A DNA stretch of 64,000 bases from Senimuribacter intestinalis (GTDB taxonomy: Bacteria; Bacillota; Clostridia; Peptostreptococcales; Anaerovoracaceae). Both the position numbers and the translations under genes were made by a program. The DNA lies in the NCBI GenBank assembly GCA_943192975.1, contig CALPCJ010000005.1:62001-126000 (forward strand), in the 5' to 3' direction. The notes under the pieces were generated by a model. That model searched no databases and was not told the DNA's origin. It worked only from the letters and a program-made list of their open reading frames with translations. Shown here piece after piece: positions 9,035 through 17,777 of the stretch. Numbering within the stretch: the first letter of the stretch is position 1; the number at the start of each line of letters is the position of its first letter.

Positions 9035-9694
9035 ATGCTAAACTACTCTGATGCTCGATTGCAAGTGCAAAAACTACAAAAAATATATCCTCGGCTTAAA
9101 ATTACGGAGTCTACTCCAACAAAACTTCTACTCCAAGGCCCCATAGAAATATATCGATCCGCTTGCAATTTTATTTTACAAAAAGAATATCTGATTGAAA
9201 TAACTATACCTATTGGTAGTAATAAATTGCCTTCAATAAAAGATGTAGATAATTCAATTGACAAATCATACCCGCATAGGTATTTAGATGGAAGATTATG
9301 TCTTGAAACTGATACTTCCATCTGCATCCGCTTTATTGACGGCATGGATTTGATAGCATGGATGGAGGAATTCGTAGAGCCGTACTTTTTTTCTTACGAG
9401 TTTTTTACTCGCTTCGGCTTTTTCCCTTTCGGAGATAGGGAACATGATATTAACGGTATATTAAGTACATATCAAGATTTTTTTAACGAGGCAGATATAA
9501 ATACTACCAAGAAATTAATCTATTTTGCTGTAACCTCAAATTACAGAGGACACTTTCCTTGTCCATGCAAAAGCGGAAAAAGACTTCGTTCATGCCACGG
9601 AAAATATCTTTTTCCATTCATGACTGACGAAAGGAAAAAAGCAATTATCAAATCCGACCTAGCATATATTATGAAAGGAGCTAAATACTTTTGA
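9035..9694 (+). CDS. CBASS-associated E2-like protein with C-terminal SEC-C zinc motif
   Basis: A 219-residue protein. Residues 1-125 look like an E2 ubiquitin-conjugating fold, with the HRYLDGRLCLET segment giving a candidate catalytic Cys89. Residues 176-188 carry CPCKSGKRLRSCH, a SEC-C-type zinc motif (C176, C178, C187, H188). The ATG at 9035 lies one base after the CD-NTase stop and has GGAG nine bases upstream. The frame is open to 8999, but that start has no support. In short type II CBASS a lone E2 modifies or primes the CD-NTase without E1 or JAB partners. This role is inferred from the family and neighbours. Confidence 0.75.
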   Translation: MLNYSDARLQVQKLQKIYPRLKITESTPTKLLLQGPIEIYRSACNFILQKEYLIEITIPIGSNKLPSIKDVDNSIDKSYPHRYLDGRLCLETDTSICIRFIDGMDLIAWMEEFVEPYFFSYEFFTRFGFFPFGDREHDINGILSTYQDFFNEADINTTKKLIYFAVTSNYRGHFPCPCKSGKRLRSCHGKYLFPFMTDERKKAIIKSDLAYIMKGAKYF

Positions 9695-10542
9695 ACAATC
9701 AAGAATTCATCATGAAAACACAAAACAGTGAAGAAATGTTAAAATGCCAATATGCTGCGCGATTCTATTATAATCGGGCAGAAATAACCTGCATATTTGC
9801 ATGGATTTTATCAATCGTCGCATCTCTTCTTATTTTTATTCCTGATAGCCTAAACCATTATATACCAGCCATTATCATAAATCTACTTGCTTTTGTCTGC
9901 CAGAAAAAATTTCCATCTTATGTGGCTACTGCTGCACTGCTGCGCAACTACTTTGATTCCGTGGTTTTAAATATAATTCCTAATCAATTCTCAGAATCTG
10001 AAATTGTACAAATCAGAGAAATCGCAAACAATACTTCCTCTCGCTTTAACAAAAAATATCAGGTTCAAATCCAAAATACTGGACACAGTACTCCTCCAGG
10101 AGTAAAAAATTGGTATGATTTATCATTGGATTCTTCTACCTCCAATGCCGCCTTTGAATGTCAAAAAATGAATAACTGGTGGACAAAACATCAAAGGACA
10201 AAACGAATCAATCTCACTCTTTCAATTGTATTCCTTCTAGCGGTTATAATTTTACTGATAATGCTAAATATAAAAGTATCGCTATTTAACATCCTGGTAT
10301 GCTGTATTTCTTTGTTTATTAATTTGTATAATTTAGCAAAAGAACATTATAACTACTATAATTTATCACTATCCATAAATGCTATTATTAATCTCCCTGA
10401 TTTGCCTTTTTCAGAACCTCAGCTGCAACATTTGCAAGAGCAAATTTGTACCCTCCGAAAAATACCTGTTTTAGAAATCAATGCTATTCATAAAAAATAC
10501 AGTAAATATTGGTCAAATCTATACAAAAATTGCAATTATTAA
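9691..10542 (+). CDS. CBASS effector with four transmembrane segments (S-4TM type)
   Basis: A 283-residue protein with two hydrophobic hairpins, at about residues 32-50/57-70 and 174-193/197-215, separated by a soluble segment containing WYDLSLDSSTSNAAFECQKMNNWW. This matches the S-4TM (SMODS-associated four-TM) layout. The start is a TTG at 9691 overlapping the E2 stop as TTGA, with AAAGGAG ten bases upstream. The ATG at 9712 is too far from that site. On binding the cyclic nucleotide such effectors are thought to damage the cell membrane and abort infection. It is the last gene of the operon and its end overlaps the convergent methyltransferase gene by four bases. Confidence 0.8.
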   Translation: MNNQEFIMKTQNSEEMLKCQYAARFYYNRAEITCIFAWILSIVASLLIFIPDSLNHYIPAIIINLLAFVCQKKFPSYVATAALLRNYFDSVVLNIIPNQFSESEIVQIREIANNTSSRFNKKYQVQIQNTGHSTPPGVKNWYDLSLDSSTSNAAFECQKMNNWWTKHQRTKRINLTLSIVFLLAVIILLIMLNIKVSLFNILVCCISLFINLYNLAKEHYNYYNLSLSINAIINLPDLPFSEPQLQHLQEQICTLRKIPVLEINAIHKKYSKYWSNLYKNCNY

Positions 10543-12074
10543 TATTCAGTAAAATCATGTTCTTTTACGATTTTACAACAAACCTCGCAATGCACGCCCC
10601 AAGGGAACATATCCACAGGCGTCCCCTTCTCAAACCGATACCCATGCTCGCCCAGATACTTCACATCCCGCGCCAGGGTAGCCGGATCACAGGACACATA
10701 GACGATTCGCTCAGGCTCCACAGAAACCACAGTTTCCAGCAACGTTTCATCACAGCCGGCACGGGGCGGATCCAAAATCACCACATCGGCTTTTTCCACC
10801 CGAAGTCCGGCATCGTCCGCCGCAGCGCCTTCGCCTGAGACCAGCTTCGGCAGTTCTTCTTCGGCACGGCCGCACACATATCTGGCATTGACGATGTGAT
10901 TGATGACCGCATTGCGGTTAGCATCGAGGACGGCGCCTTTGACCGACTCGATACCGATGACGCGACCCACTTTGTCATAATCCAGCACGCCATCGTGGCG
11001 CACCATATAAGCCTCCTCCATCTGCCGCGCCGCAAAGAGTCCGATAGTGCCCACGCCGCAGTAAAGGTCCAGCACCGTCTCCTCGCCGGAAAGATCAGCA
11101 TATTCCATGGCCTTGGAGTAAAGCCTCTCCATCTGCACTGGATTCACCTGATAAAAAGAATGAGGTGAAATTTCAAAGACCAGACCGCCCACTTCTTCAT
11201 TGATGACAGGTTTTCCAGCAAGGGTAATCAGTTCCTCACCCATGACACTGCCCGGCATCGCGCCGTTCTTACCTTTGCAGACGCTGATGACCACGCTCTC
11301 CAGACTGTATTCCACGCCGTCATCGGATGTCGGTAGTTCATAAATAGCATCATCCAGCATTTCCACCAGCTTGGCAGCATTAGGAATCCCTTTGCCGTTG
11401 ATGATCAGCACCACCATCACCTCGCCAGTGCCACGGGCAGTTTTCACCACCAGATGGCGCATTAAACCCTTTTCCCACTTGGGGTCGTAAGCCGTAATAT
11501 GGTCGCTTTCCATAAACTGACGCAAAGCCTCCGCCGCTGCCATAGCAGGAGCTGACTGAATCAGACAGTCATAGCAGTCCACTACCTCGTGGCTCTTTGC
11601 ACGATAAAAGCCCACCGCCGGCTGGCCCAGATTCTCCACGATACCGCCTTTGCGGGTAATAATGCCGCCGGTCCAAACAGGCATAGAAGCCTTGTTCCGA
11701 TAGCGGAAAGGCTCTTCCATACCGATAATCGACTCCATCTCTGGCTCCAAAATTCCGCCCAGCCGTACCAGCTTATCGCGCACCTGCTTTTCCTTGAGTG
11801 CAAGCTGCGCCTCATAGGAAAGACTGCTGTAAGGACAGCCGCCGCACTGACTGCTGTATTCGCACATTGGCGTAATCCTGTCCGGTGACGGCTCCACTAG
11901 GCGAAGCAGCTTTCCGAAGGCGTAGTTCTTCTTTACCTTAGTAAGTTCCACTTCTGCAAGATCACCGACCACAGCGCCCTTTACAAAAATCGCAAAGCCG
12001 TTACTTCTTCCGAGCCCCTGCCCTTCGTTTGTCATGTCCTCTATTTTGATTTGAACGATTTGTCCTTTTTCCAT
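10539..12074 (-). CDS. rlmD: TrmA-family RNA m5U methyltransferase (RlmD/RlmCD-like 23S rRNA uracil-C5 methyltransferase)
   Basis: A 511-residue SAM-dependent enzyme. A TRAM RNA-binding domain occupies residues 1-62. An iron-sulfur cysteine cluster follows (C71, C77, C80 and a later Cys near 167), then the methyltransferase core with QVNPVQ, DLYCGVGTIGLF, the catalytic LDPPRAGCD and VYVSCDPATLARD. The family methylates U747 and/or U1939 of 23S rRNA. Which site is used here cannot be told, so rlmD is a best guess (rlmCD in Bacillus). The start overlaps the upstream helicase gene by 74 bases, yet the TRAM domain needs this start and AAAGG lies upstream. Confidence 0.85.
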   Translation of the reverse strand: MEKGQIVQIKIEDMTNEGQGLGRSNGFAIFVKGAVVGDLAEVELTKVKKNYAFGKLLRLVEPSPDRITPMCEYSSQCGGCPYSSLSYEAQLALKEKQVRDKLVRLGGILEPEMESIIGMEEPFRYRNKASMPVWTGGIITRKGGIVENLGQPAVGFYRAKSHEVVDCYDCLIQSAPAMAAAEALRQFMESDHITAYDPKWEKGLMRHLVVKTARGTGEVMVVLIINGKGIPNAAKLVEMLDDAIYELPTSDDGVEYSLESVVISVCKGKNGAMPGSVMGEELITLAGKPVINEEVGGLVFEISPHSFYQVNPVQMERLYSKAMEYADLSGEETVLDLYCGVGTIGLFAARQMEEAYMVRHDGVLDYDKVGRVIGIESVKGAVLDANRNAVINHIVNARYVCGRAEEELPKLVSGEGAAADDAGLRVEKADVVILDPPRAGCDETLLETVVSVEPERIVYVSCDPATLARDVKYLGEHGYRFEKGTPVDMFPWGVHCEVCCKIVKEHDFTEY

Positions 12075-13557
12075 CTTTTTTACCTTTCTTGCTCTTTGCG
12101 GAAGAACCCTTACCGGACTTTTCCGCCTTACGCTTTTCCTTTACACCTCGCGCAGATTTGTCGCCTCGACGCTTTTTTTCGCCCGATTTATTGTCACCTT
12201 TTCTTTTATCATTACGGTGACTTTTTTCTCGCAGACGCCGTTTTTCTGAAGGTTCCTGCTCTGACTCCGGTTCAATTTCTCCCAGATTCATGCGCAAAAA
12301 GGCTGCCGCCACTTCCAGCGGATCCAGCCCATCGTCTACGCATCGTTTATATACGATTTTCATGTATGGAGCCAGGTCTTTGCCCTCACAATATTCCACA
12401 GCATCCGACACCGATTTGTACGCTTTGACAGTCAAAGCACTTGCCGCCGTCGGCATATCCTTTTCCTTAATCTTCGTATTGCAGTAATCCTCCAGGGAGC
12501 GAATTTTGTACCTCTCCCGCGGCGTAATCAGGGAAATCGCCTTCCCCTTTCTGCCTGCGCGGCCGGTTCTGCCGATTCGGTGCACATAGTATTCCATATC
12601 CTGAGGCATGTCGTAGTTAAACACCATATCCACATCGTCCACATCAATGCCCCTTGCCGCAACATCCGTCGCCAGCAAAAGCTCCAGCTTTCCGCTTCTG
12701 AAAAGGGTCATGACCCGATCTCTCTGATGTTGAGATAAATCCCCGTGCAAAGCCTCTGCCGAGTAGCCTTTTCCCTTCAAAATCAAAGTCAATTGGTCGA
12801 CTTTCCGCTTAGTATTGCAGAAGATCAGCGCCCGCTTCGGGGACATATAGTCCAGGAGCCTGCAGAGGGAAGTATCCTTTTCCCTTCCTTTTACTACATA
12901 ATAGGTCTGCTTGACAAGTGGAATCGTCATTTCCTCCTGCGGCACGTGAATGTGCAGCGCATTCTGCTGATACTTTCCGGTGATTTCCAGAATTTCATCA
13001 GCCATGGTGGCAGAAAACAATGCTGTCTGCCTTTCTACTGGAATAGACTCGCAAATAGTCTCGATATCCTCACGAAAGCCCATGTTCAGCATTTCGTCCG
13101 CTTCGTCAAGAACCAGCATTTGCAGAGCATCCAACTTCAAAGTACCTCTACGCATATGATCCATCACACGCCCCGGCGTGCCAACTACAATGGAAAGTTT
13201 TCCGCGGAGAAGGCGGAACTGCTTCTCAATATCCTGTCCGCCGTAAATAGCGCCGATTTTCACACCGGGCACATGTTTTGCCATTTTTTTCAGTTCTTCC
13301 GAGGCCTGAATGGCCAGTTCTCTAGTTGGACAGAGAATCAGTCCCTGCACCCCGTTAGCTTTGCTGCGAAGGTTTTCTATCATAGGGATGCCGAAAGCTG
13401 CCGTTTTGCCGGTTCCAGTCTGCGCCTGCCCGATGATGTCCTTTCCTTCCAGAAGCACCGGAATCGCCATCTCCTGAATCGGCGTCATTTCAACAAAACC
13501 CATCTCATCCAGGCCTTTCAGTATCCTCTTGTCAATCATTGATTCGTTATAATTCAT
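12001..13557 (-). CDS. DEAD-box ATP-dependent RNA helicase (CshA/DeaD-like)
   Basis: A 518-residue helicase with all usual motifs: Q motif near TPIQ (25-28), Walker A AQTGTGKT (45-52), LDEADEML near 152, SAT near 182, and HRIGRTGR near 328. The last 90 residues are a Lys/Arg-rich, low-complexity tail (KSGEKKRRGDKS and similar) that should bind RNA non-specifically. The likely role is ribosome assembly or mRNA turnover. It is translated ahead of the rRNA methyltransferase and its 3' end overlaps that gene by 74 bases, which fits a joint ribosome-biogenesis role. Confidence 0.88.
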   Translation of the reverse strand: MNYNESMIDKRILKGLDEMGFVEMTPIQEMAIPVLLEGKDIIGQAQTGTGKTAAFGIPMIENLRSKANGVQGLILCPTRELAIQASEELKKMAKHVPGVKIGAIYGGQDIEKQFRLLRGKLSIVVGTPGRVMDHMRRGTLKLDALQMLVLDEADEMLNMGFREDIETICESIPVERQTALFSATMADEILEITGKYQQNALHIHVPQEEMTIPLVKQTYYVVKGREKDTSLCRLLDYMSPKRALIFCNTKRKVDQLTLILKGKGYSAEALHGDLSQHQRDRVMTLFRSGKLELLLATDVAARGIDVDDVDMVFNYDMPQDMEYYVHRIGRTGRAGRKGKAISLITPRERYKIRSLEDYCNTKIKEKDMPTAASALTVKAYKSVSDAVEYCEGKDLAPYMKIVYKRCVDDGLDPLEVAAAFLRMNLGEIEPESEQEPSEKRRLREKSHRNDKRKGDNKSGEKKRRGDKSARGVKEKRKAEKSGKGSSAKSKKGKKDGKRTNRSNQNRGHDKRRAGARKK

Positions 13558-13647
13558 TTAATTCTCACTTTCTTTTCTCGTTAATAAAAGTATACCATAC
13601 CTTCCGCCGAAAAGACAGGATTAATGCCGGAAAACACAACAAAACCA

Positions 13648-13751
13648 AGGCTGTCGCAGATAAAATGAGACAGCCTCTTTGCATATGCACCATTTCCGGT
13701 ATTTTAAAGGAAAATGGTGCAGGAGCGACAAAACTAATTTCGAGACAGCCC
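13648..13751 (-). repeat. Dispersed palindromic repeat, copy 1
   Basis: About 104 bases bounded by GGCTGTC (13649) and GACAGCC (ending 13750). It contains a 36-base imperfect palindrome TGCACCATTT...AAAATGGTGCA (13686-13721) and a second hairpin GGCTGTC/GACAGCC at 13649-13675. The minus strand matches the copy at 28905-28981 over most of its length, including ATTAGTTTTGTC and the palindrome with about two differences. It fills the 375-base gap between the DEAD-box helicase and the EFR1 gene. Confidence 0.75.
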
Positions 13752-13873
13752 GGCTCTAAAGCAGAGCTAATCCAGTTTAATCATTTTCTGATGAGGATAC
13801 TGACTAATCAGCAGTTTGGGAGCATCTTCCGTAACATGTTAGAAAGTTGTAAAGAAAGATAAATCGGTCCGAC

Positions 13874-13902
13874 TTGTTCCAGTCCAAGTCCTGTGTTATG
13901 AT
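13874..13902 (+). promoter_or_regulatory. Promoter of the EFR1 gene
   Basis: TTGTTC at 13874-13879 and TATGAT at 13897-13902 with a 17-base spacer, about 30 bases before the ATG. The match to consensus is moderate. Confidence 0.5.
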
Positions 13903-13932
13903 ACTAGAAAACCCCAGAAAGGAACGAATACT

Positions 13933-14679
13933 ATGATTATATATTTCACCGGCACCGGAAACAGTCGCCATCTGGCGCAGCAGCTGGCAAAAATTCTGGA
14001 CGACGACTGTATCTCCGCCGTTTCCTATATTAAGGAAAACAAAGTCGGCGACTTCCATTCGGAAAAAGCCTACATCTTCGTCTGTCCAGTCTATGCATGG
14101 CAAATGCCCCACGTCTTTGAGGAATTTTTAAATAAAAGCACTTTTTCCGGAAGTACAGACTGCTACTTTGTCATGAACTGCGGTGATAAAATCGGAAATG
14201 CCGAGAAAGGCATCAAAGCTTTTTGCGCTCGCAAAGGAGTTCAATACCGAGGGGTAATCGGTATAAAAATGCCAGAAAATTACATTGCTATCTTTTCCGC
14301 ACCAGATAAAGAGAGTGAAGAGCGAATTATCGCTGCTGCTGATGAGAAAGTTACCCGCGCGGCTGAGACAATATACGCCGGCGAAGCCTTTCCGCCATGC
14401 AATATTACTGCCATCGACAAGCTAAAAAGTGGCATAGTCAACAAGACGTTTTATAAGCTGGTTATCTCTGACAAGAAGTTCTATGCCACCGAAAAGTGCA
14501 CCGGCTGCGGCAGCTGCGCAAAAAGCTGCATGCTGAACAACATCCGCATGATAGACGGACGCCCCCTTTGGAGCGGTCACTGCACCCACTGCATGGCATG
14601 TATCTGCGGCTGCCTGCAGGAAGCTATTGAATACGGAAAACATACAGTGGGTCTGCGCAGATATTTCTTGGAAGACTAA
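13933..14679 (+). CDS. EFR1-type flavodoxin/ferredoxin fusion protein
   Basis: A 248-residue protein. Residues 1-150 form a flavodoxin-like domain opening with YFTGTGNSRHLA, the FMN phosphate loop. Residues from about 190 carry two [4Fe-4S] motifs, CTGCGSCAKSC and CTHCMACICGC. It should pass electrons between FMN and iron-sulfur clusters in the cytoplasm of an anaerobe; the redox partner is unknown. AAAGG lies upstream of the ATG. It is transcribed alone and ends facing the thioesterase gene, with a shared terminator between. Confidence 0.85.
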   Translation: MIIYFTGTGNSRHLAQQLAKILDDDCISAVSYIKENKVGDFHSEKAYIFVCPVYAWQMPHVFEEFLNKSTFSGSTDCYFVMNCGDKIGNAEKGIKAFCARKGVQYRGVIGIKMPENYIAIFSAPDKESEERIIAAADEKVTRAAETIYAGEAFPPCNITAIDKLKSGIVNKTFYKLVISDKKFYATEKCTGCGSCAKSCMLNNIRMIDGRPLWSGHCTHCMACICGCLQEAIEYGKHTVGLRRYFLED

Positions 14680-14735
14680 TACCTCAATCGAAAACAACTT
14701 TTATTTTGTAACTTCACAAACAAAACCCTATCATT

Positions 14736-14778
14736 AAAAAACTCGAAGAAAATCTTTGTTCATTTCCTTCGAGTTTTT
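14736..14778. terminator. Bidirectional terminator between EFR1 and thioesterase genes
   Basis: AAAAACTCGAAG (14736-14747) pairs with CTTCGAGTTTTT (14767-14778). The stem ends in T runs on both strands and lies between convergent genes. Confidence 0.8.
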
Positions 14779-14797
14779 AAAATTTGACAAAGACTGC

Positions 14798-15250
14798 CTA
14801 TACTCTCATCGCCCCGCTCCGCTCGCCGATTATCATAAAGCTGCTCATAGAAGTGGCGCAAAGTTTTCCGCTCTGTCTGTCATATGCCTTTCCAGTAGCT
14901 CTGACCATGCGCCGCCCCAAATTGTTATAATCAATATGGAACACGTACTGCGTACCGCTAAACGGTTTCAAAAAGCTGACGGAAATATCCGTAGTCGTCA
15001 CATTCTTCTGGGTCAGCGCCACAGCGCCCATGCCTGTAGCCGTATCGAAGAGACTACAAATGACACCGCCGTGCACATCACCTGATGGGTTCTTGCTCCA
15101 CTCCCCTACGTCAAATCCCAGTTCAATCCACTTTTCCTCAATATTACAATCTAAATAGTAAAGTCCCAGCCTATCATTAAACCGCGCAGGCTGCTTTGCT
15201 GCGCTTTCCGTCACATTCTTTAATTTTTCAACAAATTCTGTCTGATTCAA
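14798..15250 (-). CDS. PaaI/YbgC-like hotdog-fold thioesterase
   Basis: A 150-residue single hotdog domain with the PaaI-type signature NPSGDVHGGVICSLFDTATG near residues 53-72. Such enzymes hydrolyse acyl-CoA or aryl-CoA thioesters as oligomers. The substrate is not evident. The start is a TTG at 15250 with GGAAAGG upstream. It is monocistronic: a terminator lies downstream and a 450-base noncoding region with a repeat element lies upstream. Confidence 0.8.
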   Translation of the reverse strand: MNQTEFVEKLKNVTESAAKQPARFNDRLGLYYLDCNIEEKWIELGFDVGEWSKNPSGDVHGGVICSLFDTATGMGAVALTQKNVTTTDISVSFLKPFSGTQYVFHIDYNNLGRRMVRATGKAYDRQSGKLCATSMSSFMIIGERSGAMRV

Positions 15251-15373
15251 ACTGCCTTTCCAGCCTTTCCGTCTTCATATATCACTATGTGTCACTAAAT
15301 CATGCTATCACAAATCTGCCGATTTTTCAATTCCCAGTTGCGTCGCAGCGTCCAATGCATAAACGTTTTTTCC

Positions 15374-15593
15374 TTTTGCAGAACTTTACCCTTTGTTGAC
15401 GCAAAAAAAGGAAACCCCCTTTGACCATCCCATTGATAAAGCCGAATTCCTATCCCAAATCAATGAATTCCGAAGAATTTCATAGCGTCCCCTACAATTC
15501 ACGATGATTTATCTGTCCTATACCCATCAAATATCCCTCTCACCTTTTGCATTTTCCTTGTTTTCAAGGAATAAAGGGTAAAGTTCTGCAAAA
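15374..15593. repeat. 220-bp element bounded by a 21-bp perfect inverted repeat (MITE-like)
   Basis: TTTTGCAGAACTTTACCCTTT at 15374-15394 is repeated as its exact reverse complement at 15573-15593. The 178 bases between have no open reading frame of note. Target duplications at the ends are not clear. Size and structure suggest a non-autonomous transposable element in the gap between the thioesterase and the V-ATPase operon end. Confidence 0.6.
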
Positions 15594-15640
15594 CTAAATT
15601 TCCTTTCACATTCTCTCACCCACAGCTCACAAACTCACAT

Positions 15641-15678
15641 GCAAAAGGCGCAGCCAAATCCAAGGTGCCAGCTGCGCC
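15641..15678 (-). terminator. Terminator of the V-ATPase operon
   Basis: GGCGCAGC (15647-15654) pairs with GCTGCGCC (15671-15678). On the minus strand the stem is followed by TTTTGC, 26 bases after the ntpD stop. Confidence 0.75.
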
Positions 15679-15703
15679 AAATCTACAAAATGTCCTATAT
15701 CCT

Positions 15704-16393
15704 TTATTCTACGCTTCCAAAAACCGCTGCATCTTTCGCTCTCTTCTCAGCAAGGGTTTCTTCCAGCATCATATCCTTGACCTTCATCAGTCTGGTCTGA
15801 TTGCCGCGCTCGTTTTCATCAAGCTTCATCTGGATATACTTGATGGTTGCCTGCAGTTTTGGAATCATGACATATTCCAAAGCATTTACGCGGCGACGGG
15901 TCTTTTCCAGCTCCGCTGCCAGAAGCTGTGTCTGCTTTTCCTTTGCAGCCAGTTCCAGAAGCGCCGGAAATAAATCCGCCAGTTCGGCTACTGCGTTATC
16001 CAATTCTCCCGAAGTTCGGGCAAAGCCGTAAGGGAAAATATTGGTCGGATCTTCCGCCGTGGTCTTAAAGCCAAAGACAGGAACATCTACACTCATGATG
16101 TTCTTGTTTCCCACTTCCAGCAGAACACCCTGCTTGGGAAACATCAGGGATTCTTCCATAACCTCCTGACTCATCATGGCGCTTGCCACAGAGAAATTCC
16201 GATACACGCCGGCAAGGGCCGCCTCAACCTCCTTACGAAGTCTTCCGTTTTCCCGTGCCAGTTCCAGAAATTCCTTCATCAGCTCATCACGCTTATCTTT
16301 GAGCAGCTTGTGACCGCGAGTAGCTGTTTTAAGCCGCTTTTTCAGAGACGTCAGCATCATACGGGTAGGATTTACATTCATTCTTTCAGCCAT
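15704..16393 (-). CDS. ntpD: V-type ATP synthase subunit D (central stalk)
   Basis: A 229-residue, strongly helical protein typical of the D/gamma-like rotor shaft (N-terminus AERMNVNPTRMMLTSLKKRL, long coiled-coil ends, C-terminal ERGNQTRLMKVKDMMLEE). It forms the central axle with the F-type subunit and turns inside the A3B3 head. It is the last gene of the ntp operon, 10 bases after ntpB, and is followed by a terminator. A GTGAGG site precedes its ATG. Confidence 0.92.
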   Translation of the reverse strand: MAERMNVNPTRMMLTSLKKRLKTATRGHKLLKDKRDELMKEFLELARENGRLRKEVEAALAGVYRNFSVASAMMSQEVMEESLMFPKQGVLLEVGNKNIMSVDVPVFGFKTTAEDPTNIFPYGFARTSGELDNAVAELADLFPALLELAAKEKQTQLLAAELEKTRRRVNALEYVMIPKLQATIKYIQMKLDENERGNQTRLMKVKDMMLEETLAEKRAKDAAVFGSVE

Positions 16394-16403
16394 GATGCCT
16401 CAC

Positions 16404-17777
16404 CTACCCTAAATACTTCTCAATGTACTCGTCTTTGATTCTCTTCAGCTCGCTCTTCGGCAGAAGTTTCAGAAGCTCCCAGCCCAGATTCAGCGTTTCT
16501 TCAATGGTTCTGTCCTTTTCATAGCCCTGCGATACGTACTGTCTTTCAAACTCCTGACTGAATTTTGCGTACATCAGGTCGATATCGCTGAGAGCAGCTT
16601 CACCTAAGATCGTCATCAGTTCCAGTGACTCTTTTCCGCGGGCGTATGCCGCAAAGAGTTGGTTCATGGTGTCCGCATGATCCTCACGGGTTTTGCCTGC
16701 ACCGATGCCTTTATCCTTCAGACGGGAAAGCGATGGCATTACATCGATCGGCGGCTGTACGCCTTTTCTGTAAAGGTCGCGGGACAAAATAATCTGTCCT
16801 TCGGTAATATATCCGGTCAGGTCGGGAATCGGATGCGTCTTATCTTCTTCCGGCATAGTCAGAATCGGAATCATAGTGATAGAGCCCTCCTGCCCCCGCT
16901 TACGACCAGCTCTTTCGTACATAGTCGCAAGGTCGGTATAAAGATAACCCGGGTAGCCGCGGCGTCCCGGCACTTCCTTACGAGCTGCCGAAACTTCACG
17001 AAGGGCTTCCGCATAGTTGGTAATATCGGTCATGATAACCAGAACGTGCATGCCCAGATCAAATGCCAAATATTCCGCTGCGGTCAGTGCCATACGCGGC
17101 GTTGCGATACGTTCAACTGCCGGGTCATTGGCAAGATTCATAAACATAACCGTTCTGTCGATAGCTCCTGTGCGGCGGAAGTCCGATGCAAAGAAATCCG
17201 CTTCTTCGTAGGTAATACCAATCGCTGCAAATACTACCGCAAAATTACTTTCACCACCGATTACTTTCGCCTGACGGGCAATCTGTGCCGCAAGATCAGC
17301 ATGAGGAAGACCTGAAGCTGAGAAAATAGGCAGCTTCTGTCCTCTAACCAGTGTGTTCAGTCCGTCGATAGCAGATACACCGGTCTGAATAAATTCTGCC
17401 GGATAGTCTCTGGCTGCCGGATTCATCGGCAGACCGTTGATATCCAATCTTTTTTCGGCAATGATATCAGGACCGCCATCAGCAGGGCGTCCCATACCGT
17501 CAAAAACTCTGCCCAGCATTTCCGGAGAAACAGAAAGCTGATTGCCTCTTCCGAGAAACTTCACCGAGCTTTCTGCAAGGTTAATGCCCGCAGCGCTTTC
17601 AAAGAGCTGCACCAGAGCGTCCGTACCGTTAATTTCCAGAACTTTGCATAATCGTTTTTCGCCGTTCTGCAGAATAATTTCACCCAGTTCGTCGTAGGTC
17701 ACATTTTCTACATCTTTGACGAGCATTAAAGGACCTGCAACTTCTGATATGGTCTTATATTCTTTCATCATCGTCAT
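16404..17777 (-). CDS. ntpB: V-type ATP synthase subunit B
   Basis: A 457-residue non-catalytic nucleotide-binding-fold subunit (EYKTISEVAGPLMLVKDVENV at the start, GQKLPIFSASGLPHADLAAQIARQA in the middle, lacking a classical P-loop). Three B alternate with three A subunits in the ATPase head. ATG codons lie at 17777, 17771 and 17768. GGGGAGG sits just before the first and is best spaced for the second, so the exact start is uncertain by two or three residues. The gene overlaps the end of ntpA by 23 bases, implying coupled translation. Confidence 0.93.
   Translation of the reverse strand: MTMMKEYKTISEVAGPLMLVKDVENVTYDELGEIILQNGEKRLCKVLEINGTDALVQLFESAAGINLAESSVKFLGRGNQLSVSPEMLGRVFDGMGRPADGGPDIIAEKRLDINGLPMNPAARDYPAEFIQTGVSAIDGLNTLVRGQKLPIFSASGLPHADLAAQIARQAKVIGGESNFAVVFAAIGITYEEADFFASDFRRTGAIDRTVMFMNLANDPAVERIATPRMALTAAEYLAFDLGMHVLVIMTDITNYAEALREVSAARKEVPGRRGYPGYLYTDLATMYERAGRKRGQEGSITMIPILTMPEEDKTHPIPDLTGYITEGQIILSRDLYRKGVQPPIDVMPSLSRLKDKGIGAGKTREDHADTMNQLFAAYARGKESLELMTILGEAALSDIDLMYAKFSQEFERQYVSQGYEKDRTIEETLNLGWELLKLLPKSELKRIKDEYIEKYLG

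Noticed and set aside
12745..13542. Plus-strand frame of 265 codons
   Set aside because: It is the antisense shadow of the DEAD-box helicase, whose motifs are all in place.
13804..14112. Minus-strand frame of 102 codons over the EFR1 start
   Set aside because: It overlaps a well-supported promoter, ribosome-binding site and flavodoxin start on the other strand.
15251..15703. A gene inside the gap with the 21-bp inverted repeats
   Set aside because: Only short frames without ribosome-binding sites are present, so the region is treated as a noncoding element.
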